Shown: positions 32,374 to 45,261, numbered from the stretch's first letter. The stretch: 64,000 bases of DNA from Eucommia ulmoides (GCA_016647705.1 CM028335.1:248001-312000); one strand, 5' to 3'. Numbers and translations: made by a program. Notes: generated from the letters alone by a model not told the origin.

Positions 32374-35300
32374 ATGGCATCTCACATTGTCGGATACCCT
32401 CGTATGGGCCCCAAGAGAGAGCTGAAGTTTGCTTTGGAATCTTTCTGGGATGGGAAAAGTACTGCCGAGGAGTTGCTAAAGGTAGCAGCAGATCTCAGGT
32501 CTTCCATCTGGAAGCAGATGGCTGATGCTGGCATCAAGTACATCCCCAGCAACACGTTCTCTTACTATGATCAGGTGCTTGATACTACTGCAATGCTTGG
32601 TGCTGTACCCCCAAGGTACAATTGGGCTGGTGGTGAGATTGGATTTGCCACTTACTTCTCTATGGCTAGGGGTAATGCCTCGGTTCCTGCAATGGAAATG
32701 ACCAAGTGGTTCGACACCAACTAGTAAGTGATGTAGCACCATCTCAATGTTTTCTCTCTGTTATCAAATTGTGATGCTTATATGCTGATGAATTATTGGT
32801 GGTTTGTTATACTACAGCCATTTCATTGTCCCAGAATTAGGCCCTGATGTGAAGTTTTCTTATGCTTCTCACAAGGCAGTAGATGAATACAAGGAGGCTA
32901 AGGCGGTATGTGCAAAGTTTTGAATCTATGTTTCTTTCACATAGCCTAAATGATTGTGATACATGAAATATAATTTTGTGAACAAGGTATATGTAAAACT
33001 AGAATGGGTTGAAAAAGTACAAGTTCTATCTTACTTCAACTATATTCTAGTACTGGAAAGTCATAAATGGGCTGTACAGATATCTAGTGTTCTACATGCA
33101 CCCTTTATTTCAATTTCCAGAAAATGAACTAGTACAGTAGTTGTTCCCCTTAACTACCTTTTGATATCACTGATTCTCCATGTGTCAGCTATGCTCTTCA
33201 CTGTACATTAATTACCATCCTATTTTTATTTATTTTTTTCTTTATGCAGCTTGGAGTAGACACTGTTCCGGTTCTTGTCGGCCCTGTCACCTACTTATTG
33301 CTATCTAAACCTGCAAAGGGCGTTGAGAAATCCTTTTCTCTCCTCTCGCTGCTTGACAAAATCCTTCCAATCTACAAGTAAGGAAGTGAATTATTAACTT
33401 GTTACATTTTATTCTGCGTAATTCAAGTGAGACCTATTTGAAATGTGAAAAAAATAATCCCTGCAGGGAGGTAGTGAGTGAGTTGAAGGCAGCAGGTGCT
33501 TCATGGGTTCAGTTTGATGAGCCCACCCTTGTGAAGGATCTTGAGCCCCACCAATTGGAAGTGTTCACCAAGGCCTACTCTGAGCTTGAATCTTCTTTCT
33601 CTGGCCTTAATGTTCTGGTTGAAACCTACTTCGCTGATGTTCCTGCTGCAGCATTTAAAACCCTTACTTCTTTGAAGGGTGTTACTGCTTTTGGTTTTGA
33701 TTTGGTTCGTGGAACAAAAACCATTGATTTGATCACGGCTGGATTACCTTCGGGCAAATACCTCTTTGCTGGAGTTGTTGACGGAAGGAACATCTGGGCC
33801 AATGATCTTGCTGCATCTCTGAGCGTCCTGAAATCTCTTGAAGGCATTGTTGGAAAAGGTATTAAACTTTACTGGACCAGATGCATCCTCTAAAATGTTT
33901 TCCTACAGACAATTAACAAAGACTATCGAAATGTGTTTTTAACTACTCTTGTGCAGACAAACTTGTGGTCTCCACCTCCTGCTCGCTTCTCCATACTGCT
34001 GTTGATCTGTCTAATGAGCCTAAGCTGGACTCAGAAATCAAATCATGGCTTGCATTTGCCGCTCAGAAAGTAGTTGAAGTTAATGCTTTGGCCAAGGCAT
34101 TATCTGGTAGCAAGAATGAGGTACACATCTCTTGAATGCTGATGCAACATATTTCTTGCCATTTCTCGAAGATTCACCACTTATCCATGACCAATTCTTT
34201 TTTCAGGAATTCTTCTCTGCCAACGCTGCAGCTCAGGCTTCAAGGAAGTCTTCTCCAAGAGTTACCAATGAAGCTGTACAGAAGGCTGTAAGTGTTTTTC
34301 CCCCCTCTTTAGCTTACACATTGCTTTGCTGTAGGCATCATGACCCTGTGAATTTTGGTTTATCAGGCTGCTGCTTTGAGGGGTTCTGACCACCGTCGTG
34401 CGACAAACGTAAGTGCCAGACTGGATGCCCAGCAGAAAAAGCTGAACCTTCCAATCCTTCCAACCACCACCATTGGCTCTTTCCCTCAAACGATAGAACT
34501 CAGAAGAGTTCGCCGTGAATACAAAGCTAAGAAGTGAGTACTTTCTGTTACTTTATTTTCTTTCATGTCTCAATTGTTTCTCTCAACATTTCCAATGACC
34601 TTCACTAGGATTTCTGAGGAGGAATACATTAACTCTATCAAGGAAGAAATTAACAAAGTTGTCAAGCTTCAAGAAGAGCTTGATATTGATGTCCTGGTTC
34701 ATGGAGAGCCAGAGGTAAAATCCAATATCAAATTCTAGATACAATGTTGAAAGTCGTATTTTGTTTTTAGTCTTGACTGAAATTTTCTTCTTCTGATAAT
34801 ATGATTCCAGAGGAACGATATGGTTGAGTACTTCGGAGAGCAATTGTCTGGTTTTGCTTTCACAGCCAATGGTTGGGTACAATCTTATGGGTCTCGTTGC
34901 GTGAAGCCACCGATTATCTATGGTGACGTGAGCCGCCCCAAGCCAATGACTGTATTCTGGTCCTCCATGGCCCAGAGCATGACCAAGCGCCCAATGAAGG
35001 GAATGCTCACTGGCCCTGTTACCATCCTCAACTGGTCTTTTGTCCGAAACGACCAGCCCAGGTAATCAAATCATTCTCATTGGCATTTATGGAAGGGTTG
35101 TTTTGACACTTTGCACCCCTGAAGTTTGATCATTCTTTCGCTTTGTTCCCTATAATTGCAATTCAAACACACAATACTCTGAAATTCCGTATTCATCCCA
35201 GTTCAGTCAAAATCAATAATTCCATAATTCCGTTACAATTTTGGATAACAAATAGTCAACTGTCTTACACCCAACTAATGTTTAGGGTATTTATGGGCAT

Positions 35301-36477
35301 CACCATCCTAGCCCTTCCCGTTTACAAATTTTCTTAAAAAAGGTTAGTTTTGTGTGTGTGTAATGTTACATGTATATTTGTTTGTTATGTTACATGTATT
35401 TTTTTGAGTATTTGGATGGGAAGGAGAAGGTTGGAATTCCATAAATCCTCTTAAAAACAATTAGGTGCATTGCAGGTGACCTTTTTTTCGTCTAGAACTG
35501 TAATGGGAACCAAAGTCGTGAGATTTTGGTCAAACTTTGGGGGCACAAAGTGTCAAAACTCCAAAATATAACACGTGTTTTGGCGTAAACCTTGTGGTGC
35601 TGGTGTTTGTTTGTTTTCCAGATTTGAGACTTGCTATCAGATAGCTTTGGCCATTAAGGACGAAGTGGAGGACCTGGAAAAGGCTGGAGTGACTGTTATC
35701 CAAATCGACGAGGCTGCCTTGAGAGAAGGGTTGCCTCTTAGGAAATCCGAGCATGCTTTCTACCTTGACTGGGCTGTTCACTCCTTCAGAATCACCAACT
35801 GCGGCGTCCTCGACACCACCCAGGTCTCCCTTCCCTTAAATTTATATTAGTATATACCCCGTGCCTAAAAGCACTAATTTTAGCCCAATACATTAATTTT
35901 GAATTATCATATAGTTAGTTTAAGTACAATAATGAAAGTATTTTGTTGAGAGTTTGTTATTTAGTTTCTCAACAAAATTTAAATCAACGGTTGAAAATGT
36001 CTCAAATCTAATGGTCTAAAATGTCTCAAGTGTAAAATATGTTTTGATTTATAGAATTGATTGTATGTGTGATGAACTAACTGGGAGTAATCATAATTTG
36101 ATAAACAGATCCACACCCACATGTGCTACTCCAACTTCAACGACATTATCCACTCGATCATCGACATGGATGCTGATGTGATCACAATTGAGAACTCCCG
36201 GTCTGACGAGAAACTGCTCTCGGTGTTCCGGGAGGGAGTGAAGTACGGTGCTGGAATCGGGCCAGGTGTGTACGACATCCACTCTCCGAGGATACCGTCA
36301 ACTGAGGAGATTGCAGACAGGATCAACAAGATGCTTGCTGTGCTGGAAACAAACATATTGTGGGTGAACCCCGACTGCGGCCTCAAGACTCGCAAGTACA
36401 CCGAAGTCAAGCCTGCCCTCCTCAACATGGTGGCTGCCGCCAAGCTTCTCCGCACCCAGCTTGCCAGTGCCAAGTGA
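32374..36477 (+). CDS. metE: Cobalamin-independent methionine synthase
   Basis: Eleven coding exons: 32374-32723, 32818-32905, 33250-33377, 33467-33858, 33957-34120, 34207-34287, 34367-34533, 34609-34714, 34811-35061, 35622-35823 and 36109-36477. They give exactly 765 residues, the usual plant length. The enzyme transfers a methyl group from methyltetrahydropteroyl-polyglutamate to homocysteine, the last step of methionine synthesis and part of the cytosolic activated-methyl cycle. The N-terminal barrel starts [19 protein letters not shown]. The catalytic barrel has zinc ligands H647, C649 (HTHMC), E671 and C733 ([13 protein letters not shown]). All splice sites are GT-AG. The ninth intron of the coding region carries a MITE. 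Confidence 0.97.
35101..35558. mobile_element. MITE in a methionine synthase intron
   Basis: The ends are inverted: TTTTGACACTTTGCACCCC at the left, and TTTTGACACTTTGTGCCCCC on reading the right end in reverse complement. The subterminal 'gaagtttgatcattctttcg' type sequence also pairs. It fills most of the intron 35062-35621 and leaves both splice sites intact. Related to the element in the LBD intron. Confidence 0.8.
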
Positions 36478-36599
36478 ACGAATTCTCACAAACCCAAACG
36501 TTTTATCACATAATAATAATCATAATAATTGTGTTTCCTCTTTTGATTTGATTTGAGTATTATGTAGGCCATTTTGTTTTTCTTTGTTTTTTTCCTTCT

Positions 36600-36614
36600 G
36601 GGGGGGGGGGGGGG
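36600..36614. repeat. Poly-G tract in the 3' flank of methionine synthase
   Basis: About 15 G residues in a row, roughly 125 bp after the stop codon. Confidence 0.9.
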
Positions 36615-36619
36615 CTTAT

Positions 36620-38430
36620 GCCTTTTTTCACTATCCATGTATTATGCCTGTAATTTTTGATGGGTTTGCCTTCAATTCTCGAAGATATGCTATCTTTCTT
36701 GCCTTTAATTACGAGATTAGTTAGTCGTTACATCTGTTATGAAAGGCAAAACTGCTAATTCACCAAAAACTGCTAATTAAACACCAAAAGATTCAACACA
36801 CAACAATAATTTATAAAGACAGAGACTTTGGATTCCTCTATATATGCATTTGTATTGGGAAAAGATTGCACTACGTTTGTTTCTACATTTCTGACCTGTT
36901 TGGATTTTGACAGAAATGAAGACACCAAAAGAGAGAACTTTTCTGCATTTTACTTGTTTAAACGGATATATAAGGATTTTTTTGGTGAAGCTTTCGCAAA
37001 CATAAATTTTTTGTCCATACAGTCCATTGTTATAATAGTTTTTTTTAAAATCTAAAATTACTACAGTATATGAAAGGCACTTTTGACAAAAAGAATTATT
37101 ATACTTTTTAGCAAGTGGATTGAGTAATCGTAGCAATAAGTCTTGGTCAATGTTGCAAAAGGCTTTCGTGGGGCTCGCCCAGAAATGGGGTTGTCCTAAA
37201 CTGCCTGGGGCTATGAATCGGGGCTATTTTCCAACTGGGCTTGCGCCTAGATGTATTGGGCAACGCCTAATTTCGCCCAGGGCTAAATTTGTCGGGGCTT
37301 ATGTCCTGTGTTTTCATCACTAGAAAAATCAAGATAGACAAAACTTGATTTTGCATTTGTTTGGTATGTTCGTCTTCATCACTTCGTCGGTGTCAGGCAA
37401 CGAAGGCTAGAGGTGCGACCAAGGTTTTAGGTAGCAGAGGTGGAAATAGGAGAACTATGATTAAGTCATGTGATTTTTTTATGTTTTATTTGGAAATAAA
37501 AGTAGTTGTCGCTTTTAATTTATATTTTTTTAAATTAATAAATGAGAAATTTAGAGTATTTGACCAGATTTTAAGAAAAATTATTATTTATTAGAGAATA
37601 GATAAAAAAAAAAAAAAAAATATTTAATAGCATCCTTAAATAAGTTGGTCTCATATGGGAAATGAAACTTCAGTTAAATTATTATTTATGATTCATAACT
37701 TTTGTCGTCTTATGATTTTATCTATATTTATTTTTCATATATATTTTTAAACGCCCCATCCAACGCCCTCGCCTTTTACAACACTAGAATTATTAATTTT
37801 TTTCAAAAAATTATTGTAATAAACGAACATTAATGTAATAAGTGAAGTGAATAACCGGTTTTTGAGAGTAACACCAAAAACTAAAATATTATAGTAGTTA
37901 GACAATAGAAAAAAAAAATCATTTATTTTTTTTCCCTTTATTTTTTCCAATTCAAGCGAACTCTTAAGGTGCGTTTGGCTGGATAGAAAAATGATGGAAA
38001 AGAAAAGAAAAAAATATGAAGAAAAATACACAATTTTCAAAACAATTTTTGTCCATAGAAATTTGGGATAAAAATGAAAAAAACTAAGGGAGAATAAATA
38101 AAATTACAATCATACCCTTGATAATATAAATTTTAAATTTATTTTTATAATATATAAAAAATATTAAAGTGAATAAAATAATTTTATTTTTTTTTGCATT
38201 TGAACCAAACAAAGCCTACGAGCAAGTGATGAAGTGAGACCTCGACCAGAACAAATTATATGAAAAGACAAAAATAGCCTTCTTGAGTCTCTTTCCTTTC
38301 CCCCTCAAATGGTAATTCCATCCCTTCCACTGTCCACTGCAAAGTGGAGTTCTTTCCCATTCCCTACGCCATTATTAATCATCCCTGACTTTCATTTGGC
38401 TTCACCGGAGCTTCTCTCTCTCTCTGGAAA
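36620..38430. other. Intergenic DNA with repeat debris
   Basis: AT-rich apart from a G/C-rich patch at about 37160-37310 with repeated 'ggggct' and 'gcccag' words, probably a transposon fragment. No gene was recognised. Confidence 0.4.
37968..38216. mobile_element. Harbinger/Tourist-like MITE
   Basis: 249 bp with inverted ends GGTGCGTTTGGCT and, reversed, GGCTTTGTTTGGTT. TAA precedes and TAC follows, an imperfect duplication. Interior is A/T-rich and non-coding. Confidence 0.55.
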
Positions 38431-38433
38431 CCA

Positions 38434-41400
38434 ATGTACAAATCGAGGCTTCAAGAGCTCTGCCATTCGCGTGGCTGGGAGCTTCCGTCGTACGTCACGG
38501 CGAAGGATGGACTCGATCACAACCCTCGGTTCACCGCCACCGTCACTGTCAATGGTATCTCCTTTGACAACCCCGACGAATGCCGATCATCTAAGGAAGC
38601 TCACAATCAAGCTGCTAAGGCGGCTCTTGAACACTTCACGGCGCTCAAACCTCCTCCTCAGCAGCAACTCTTCCACTCCAATTTTTCTATTCACAGTACT
38701 CTCTTCCCCTATTTCTTCTCTCGCAGATTATAGGATAGTAACAGTAAAATAAATACGTGTTTGTTTGCCTACGCTATTTCGAAATTGGAAGCTCTTCACT
38801 CTAATTTATTGTTCCAAGAACTGTTTTGAGTATTTGCTTCATGTATGTGCCACAATCGAAGTATTCGCCTTCAATATGAATCCCTAATGTTCTTACTCAA
38901 CGGTTAAGACTGTTATGCATTTCAATACTGAACAACCCTACCCCCTGAACTGTTATTATCAAGAATCTTGCACTGAATCTGAGCATCATTCAATGCTTTG
39001 CTCTTTGATTAATGAAACTCATGGATCCAAAATAGGATTTACCAAAAAAATCATAACCCTAGCTTTGTTGGTGTGTATGTTTTGACGCTTGTTTGTGTTG
39101 AATCCCACATCTTGAAATACCTGATCCTGAGCTATATATAAAGCCGTGAGCAATCATCCTCTTACAAGGCGTCTTTTGAGAGTGAGTTAGGCCCATTAGG
39201 ATTTCTACAGTTTGCACTGCTGAAGTGAACTTCATGGATGTTGCTTCAGATTGTTAGTCATCTTTTATCGATTTGGTGACTTCTTCAGAGCCTCTTAAAA
39301 CTAAAATAGCATGATCTTATCATGTAATGCCCTTTAATCAAAGTTTGTTCTCTTTTAGTTATTAATTCAAGTAATTTTGATTTTTGCAGGTCCATCGTCT
39401 TCAAGTACTGGTTTAGCTACTAGAACTTCCAGTGTGGAGATATTGCAGCCAACCTTAGAGGAAATCATACAAAGTCCACAAGCCAGGGAAACTACAGTTG
39501 ATCTCAGAGAGGTATTGCAGCCAACCTTAAAGGAAATCGTACAAAGTCCACCAGCCAGGGAAACCGCAGTCGATCTCAGAGACGATATCACAGCTAAAGG
39601 TCAACAGAGATTTTCTTTTGATTGTTCTTTTTTTTTTTTTTCCCCCATTTTCTTTGGAAAAACTTAGAAACTCATACATTGCATAACTTTTCTCCAGCGT
39701 TCTTGATTTTCAGACAGCCTAATTGAGGTCATCTGCTATTTCCCGTTGTCATTTCTGGAAATGACAAGCATGCTTTTCGTTGGAACACTTTCAAAAAAAA
39801 AAAAATAGACTGACCAATTATCTTCATCTAGATTACAACGGTAAAAACTTGTACAAGTGGATCTAGTCTTATGCAAAATTCAAATGGTAACATTAATTAT
39901 TGTTGGAACTTGGAAGACTTTGCAATGGTCTACATTATAATGCTCGCAGAACGTGACTTTTAGCTCTAATTTTTGTACAACACTCCATCTACCTGAAAAC
40001 AATAATAAACTTATTATAGATAAATAAACACTTGAGAACATATAAAGACATAGATTTAGGGGATAAAATAAGTATAAAATCGGGAGCGATCCTCATAACA
40101 AAAAGATACAAAAATAAAAGGAGTGTGGAAGCTCCTTTCTTGTGTATCTCTCTCCTAAATTTTGTCTATCACTCCCACTCTGAATTATTATTCTGTTGTA
40201 GAACTAAATTTAACATGTCTTGTTTTTTGGGTTTTGTTTACGTATAGAAATGATACGAATGTACAAGACCCAACTTCAGCAGTTGGCCCAAAAGAGGAGT
40301 ATCGTTCTACCTGCGTACTCTACTGAAACTGATGGCCCTCCACATGCGCGTCGTTTCAAGTCAAGAGTCACTTTTGATGGGAAAACTTATGATTCTTCTG
40401 AATACTTTTCCACGGTGAAGGAGGCTGAGCAAGCAGCTGCCAAAGTTGCTTTTGACTGTTTGTCACTTAATGAATTTCAAGAGGCTAGCCTTCAAACTAC
40501 CTTCAGCCTCTTATTGGTGTTTCGACGTCAAATTTACCATTTTTATTTACTTTATTCTTTTCTCTAACGGGTGCTTAAATTGTTTTCGTGAATTTAGGAC
40601 GGATGTTTGTACAAGCGCCTTTTACATCAATTTTCTCAAAAAGAGTTTCTTCACTTCCCGGCATACAATACAGCCCAATCTGGTTTACCTCATGTACCAA
40701 CTTTTATATCAACCGTCGAAGTAGGTGGCAAGACTTTCAGAGGAGGAGAAGCTAAAACGAAGAAACTGGCAGAGAATGATGCTGCAAAGTTGGCTTATAA
40801 TATTTTGGCAGACCGTGAGGAACTCATCCTCTTCTTTGAATCGTGTTCCTTTCTTTCTAAGTCAATTGTACTTCACCATGTCATCGATTTCATTTTCTTG
40901 TTCGGATTTTTCTTGGTGAATAACATGAATACATACATTGGAGAAATCACGCTGGACCAAATTCTTTAATGATCAATTTTGAATTGAAAGAGAGGCCGTT
41001 ATTAATGGTTTTTGCTCATTGGTTTTATAATTTGGTGACTAATAGAGGTTGTGATGGACCATGGATAATTGATGGTCATTATATTGAAAGTATTAAGGGT
41101 TAATTAGGGGATTTTAACTGAGAGAAGGCAAGTCATGTGCATGTTTATTAACTTGTTATGTGCTTTGAATAAATTCCCATATCTTTTCAGGGAGAGCAAC
41201 TGGGAGCTCTGGAGTTACTTCCCCAGGTTATAATATTATGAAAGGAGCTTCGGAGATCTCTAGTTCAGCTGTGACTCACCAAATCCAATCAAAGATGGAG
41301 CCCAATCCCGAGCTTATACTTAATGGGGAACGGACAGATAAAGATGAAGGTAACTTTATTGAATCTCATGTTTTAAATTGATTTAGAAGTTGCGTGTCTT

Positions 41401-41936
41401 GGTTTGATTTTCAATCGACTCGTGTACACGAGTTCGTATCTTGATCAAGTCAAGCCTCGTGATTAGATGACAATAGGAAATCTTAAAGACCCGTTATGGT
41501 GTGTTTTGATGCGTTTGCAGGCAGTACAAACCGGAATTCTAGAGTTGTTTGTCCTGGCTGTGTTGTGAAAGGCGAGTTCAATGTGTCATCCCCTAGCATT
41601 CTTTCTTCTGTTGTCCCCCATATCCCATTTCCTAAAAGAGAAGAGGAAGAAAAAGAAGATGAAGAAAATGGCAAAAGATACAAATGCTCGTCTCCATTCC
41701 CTTACAACGGTACTTCTTCACCTGAAAATGGTAGCATGCCTTCTCCTTCTGCTCACTCCGAGCACTCTTCAACTTCAGCTGTGAAGTATGAAATCGAGAA
41801 ACTGGTTGGGAGTGGTGGTAAGGTTTTGGTTTTTCCACACAAGCCTAACACGAGGTTTCCTGATGGTGTCGCTGTTTTGCCTTTTAGTGATGAGAAATGG
41901 ATGGCTGTGAGAGTCGATACAAATCACAGTCACTAA
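38434..41936 (+). CDS. Double-stranded RNA-binding protein with three dsRBDs (DRB family)
   Basis: Six exons, 38434-38695, 39390-39599, 40248-40516, 40598-40814, 41191-41349 and 41521-41936, give 510 residues with GT-AG introns. The dsRNA-binding domains lie at 1-70 (MYKSRLQELCHSRGW..), about 162-231 (MYKTQLQQLAQKRSI..) and about 250-318 (LYKRLLHQFSQKEFL..). Each ends in the conserved KEA..AAKAAL-type helix. Between domains 1 and 2 is a 24-residue tandem repeat. The C terminus has a charged EEEEKEDEENGKR stretch and a FPHKPNTRFPDGVAVLPF block. DRB proteins partner Dicer-like enzymes in small-RNA production in the nucleus. The first domain looks most like DRB4, but canonical DRB4 has two domains, so I give no symbol. 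Confidence 0.88.
39437..39580 (+). repeat. 72-bp in-frame tandem duplication in the DRB gene
   Basis: 39437-39508 and 39509-39580 encode EILQPTLEEIIQSP.. and EVLQPTLKEIVQSP.., each ending VDLR. The copies differ at few bases, so the duplication is rather recent or conserved. Confidence 0.9.
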
Positions 41937-42292
41937 CTCTATTATAGACCGTCGATTCTACTACTACTACTATCTGACTGGTTAGATTATGTTGATTTAG
42001 CATCTGAATTAGCTATTTTATAAAGCATTTATACGTGCTTTAGGCGAAAAACAGCTACATTTCTGATTATGAATGGTAATATATTTTGGCTGATTACAGA
42101 ATTCAGCAGTTCATGCTGTCATGTGAAGAATCTTCGTCACTGAAAACAACCACGAAAAAAACTTATTTCTTCTCTAACAAAATCAAACTGAAAAGAAACG
42201 ACAAAAAGAAAAGAAAAGAAAGAAAAGGCGAAAGCTTCAGCAAACGCGAGCTTTTAAAAGTAAAACGATTCTCTAAATGAAATAATGAAAAA

Positions 42293-42983
42293 TCAGTGAA
42301 GCCGGAAAACCGCCCCAATGCCAACAACTACCACTGCTACAAGAGACTGAAACATGTTGGGGATGCCAATGGCATTGGCTGAACTATAAGTGTCACGCTT
42401 GATTTGATATGGGCTTGGAGGAGCAGCCATTGTTGGAGGAGCAGCCATTGCTGGAGAAGCAGCCGTTGGAGGAGAATGAAGAACAGAACCAGTTGGAGGT
42501 TCTGTCTGGGAGTTGACAGTGATTAACAGTTTTTGGCCGCCAACAGCACAATGCTGGGCGACGCCGCAGATATACCACTTTCTTCCAGGAGTGGCAAGCA
42601 TGATTGTGTCATTACCTGATGTTAAAGCCTCTGTCAATGGCGGCACAATGCAGTTCTGGAACTCGGTTCCATTTACCTTGAACACATTATGGAATCCAGC
42701 TAGGTATTGGAAAACTGCACCATTTGATTCAAAAAAACAGAGCATGTTAAAAAAAATGAAAATCATTGTTAGCATATATAATCAATGAGGTAAGTGAAAG
42801 ACTGAAATTTTTACTTAGCCTATCTCCAACCCAGAATTCCTTGCCCTGTGCCCATGCTTGATAATCAAAATTTACAGTCCAACCACTTTCATCTCCCACT
42901 ATGAAGTCGGTAGCCGATACCATGGCTGCCGGGAAAATAATGGCGAGGAAGAAGAAGAAGAAGAAAACTCGCCCAGAAGCCAT
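42293..42983 (-). CDS. Phytocyanin (plastocyanin-like blue copper protein), GPI-anchor type
   Basis: Minus-strand exons 42815-42983 and 42293-42714 give 196 residues. A signal peptide (1-24) is followed by the phytocyanin fold TDFIVGDESGWTV...YQAWAQGKEFWVGDRLIFQY. Copper ligands are H65 (GFHNV), C106 (WYICGV) and H111 (QHC); the axial ligand position is uncertain because Q117 lies one residue beyond the usual spacing. C78 and C112 form the expected disulfide. A Pro/Ala/Ser/Thr-rich stretch (arabinogalactan-like) and a hydrophobic C terminus suggest a GPI anchor. Such proteins sit at the plasma membrane or wall. The intron falls at the conserved L|V(I)F position. Confidence 0.9.
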
Positions 42984-43055
42984 GGATTCTTATGAAAAAA
43001 GCTGAAAATGGTTCGATAATGAGTTGGGAGTAGAGGGGAAAGAAGAAAGGAGCTT

Positions 43056-43064
43056 CTATTTATA
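43056..43064 (-). promoter_or_regulatory. TATA box of the minus-strand phytocyanin gene
   Basis: TATAAATAG on the minus strand, about 75 bp upstream of the ATG. Confidence 0.6.
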
Positions 43065-43482
43065 GGGTTCGAACATCTCTCACCAGTCCGGCATGGAACA
43101 AGAAAATCTTCTCTCAATTGTGACCGGCCATGCAAGCTTCCAAGAAATCTTTATAATTTTTCTTTTTTCTAGTAAGAATGTCTTTGAATTGACAATGTTC
43201 TATAATCATGCTTAAAAAATCAGTAGGAGCCTTCTATAATCACTTCTGAATCATCAAAATTTGGCCTTTACCGCAGAGACGGCATGATCTGCCGGAGCTA
43301 CCAATACTCCTTACATATTTATTATTACAAGAAACCTGAAACAACCAATGGGTTAATTAATTAGTTTTTGTCTTTTGCTGGAAATTGTAAGCTGTAGCAT
43401 CATCTGACCTCGTAGTCAACGAACCACCTAGCTAGGTTTCACCAATCCATCCTTTTATAATCCAGCCGGCCATAGCCGATTG

Positions 43483-43832
43483 GGTGGCTTTTGGTAACCA
43501 TTTTTGTTCCGATCCCATGCAGTGGGATGGGAATGTGATGAGAATTTTGTTTCCTTCTTGAGAGTAGAATCGCGTTTGGTAACGATAATTTTTCTTTTGT
43601 TTTGGGAATAGAATCGCGTTTGGTAACGATTTTATCCTAAAATCAATTTATTTATTTTTTTGTTTTGAGAACATTTTTTTTTGGCAGGACGGCGACGGCC
43701 AGACGGCGATCGGCAGGTAGCTGAAATGGGAATGAGAACAAAAATTACCAAACGCTATTCCCAAATAGAAATCCCAAAAATCTAAGAATGGGATGAGAAT
43801 TTTTGTGATAGAAACGGTTACCAAACGGGGCC
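43483..43832. mobile_element. Harbinger-like element between the phytocyanin genes
   Basis: Ends are inverted: GGTGGCTTTTGGTAACC at the left, GGCCCCGTTTGGTAACC in reverse complement at the right. The interior repeats 'aatcgcgtttggtaacgat' twice. No clear TWA duplication remains. A related decayed stretch continues to about 44200. Confidence 0.55.
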
Positions 43833-44313
43833 TAGTGTTTCTTGTTTTCTGTTTTTAATTGTAATAAACTGAGATCGGATGGGATGAAAATTTTATTTCC
43901 ATTCTGTCATATTTCGAAAATATAAACATGTTTGGTATCGACAATTGACCTGAAATTATTTCTTTTAATTTATGCAAACAAAAACAAGAAACATATTTGA
44001 TTGTAATATTTCTTTTTTCTTTCCATATATGGTGACCGCGGGTTGTGACGGCCAACAGAATAATGAGAATAGTTTTGTGGGAATGAATAGAAATCAACTA
44101 TTTTTTTATTTCTTAGATTCTTAAACAATTCATGAAATACTCCCAAAATTTTAAGAACAGAAACGTGTTTACCAAACGTGTTTTTTTACATTAATTCTAA
44201 AATTTTGAAAGTGAAAATAAGAATCAACTAACAGAAAGCAAGGGGTGGCTTGGTTGCCAGTTGGCTTCTCATCATTTTTAGGGAAATATCGAAGTAAAAT
44301 AAAGAAATTTCAC

Positions 44314-44325
44314 TATATATATAAT
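44314..44325 (+). promoter_or_regulatory. TATA-like run of the plus-strand phytocyanin gene
   Basis: TATATATATAAT about 80-90 bp upstream of the ATG. Confidence 0.45.
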
Positions 44326-44402
44326 ATGTGCATGCACACATATACATGCATATACCAAGTTTGGAATTCATTTGTAGACAGTTAAAAGAAAACAAACAGA
44401 CG

Positions 44403-44971
44403 ATGGCATCAACCAAGTTGTTTGCCATGATCGCCTTTGTGGCCATCGTTGTTCCTACGACCACCATGGCCACCGACTTCTGGGTGGGAGGCTCCTCTGG
44501 TTGGAACAACCATTATGATTATCAAGCTTGGGCCAAGGATAAAACATTTCAAGTGGGAGACAGACTAGGTAAACAACTAAATAAAACTGCCTCTTTCATA
44601 ACTAATGAAATTGTTAACATGTTCTGTTTTTCGTTTCTGTTTCTTCAGTATTTAACTACACAAGAGGTGAGCATAACGTGTTCAAAGTGAACGCCACCGC
44701 CTTCGCAAACTGCACCGTTCCGCCCCAAAACCAAGTGTTGGACTCAGGGCATGACGTGATCCCACTGGCCACAACCGGTAAGAAATGGTACATCTGTGGT
44801 TTTCCATCTCACTGCTCTGATCAGAATCAGAAGCTGACAATCACAGTCCAGGCAGCCGCTCCAACACCTGCCCCCTCCCCCGTCACCAGCGGCTCACTTC
44901 TAACATCTGGACAACATGTTCTCATTACAGCAATATTTGCTGTTATCGCCATAACGGCACCCTTTTTTTAA
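44403..44971 (+). CDS. Phytocyanin (plastocyanin-like blue copper protein)
   Basis: Exons 44403-44568 and 44649-44971 give 162 residues. Signal peptide MASTKLFAMIAFVAIVVPTTTMA, then TDFWVGGSSGW, YQAWAKDKTFQVGDRLVFNY. Copper ligands are the His in GEHNV, the Cys in WYICGF and the His in SHC. The Q of QNQKL is again one residue further than usual. A short PTPAPSPV stretch and a hydrophobic end suggest a GPI anchor. Exon-intron structure equals that of the minus-strand gene 1.4 kb away, and the pair is head to head, so they are an inverted duplicate. The pair has diverged (IFQYLAGFHN against VFNYTRGEHN). Confidence 0.9.
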
Positions 44972-45261
44972 GTAACCACCATTCAATCTATCTACTACCT
45001 ATCCATCCATTTTTCTGTACCAAAATAAGACGAGAGACTTGTAAGCCACAAATCGCTTTTTCCCTTTTTCTATTTCAGATAATATTTGATTATGATTGGA
45101 TTAAAAGATCAAGTATCAGATGATACACGGTTTAAAGTTTTTCTAAGAACAGATTATGGCAAAAAGCTCTACATAAAATCTTGTTGAAAATGCAAAATCG
45201 CCGTAGACTCATATCAGCAATTGTGACCGCCAAGTGCGAGGCATCTTTGGGATAAACTCCG

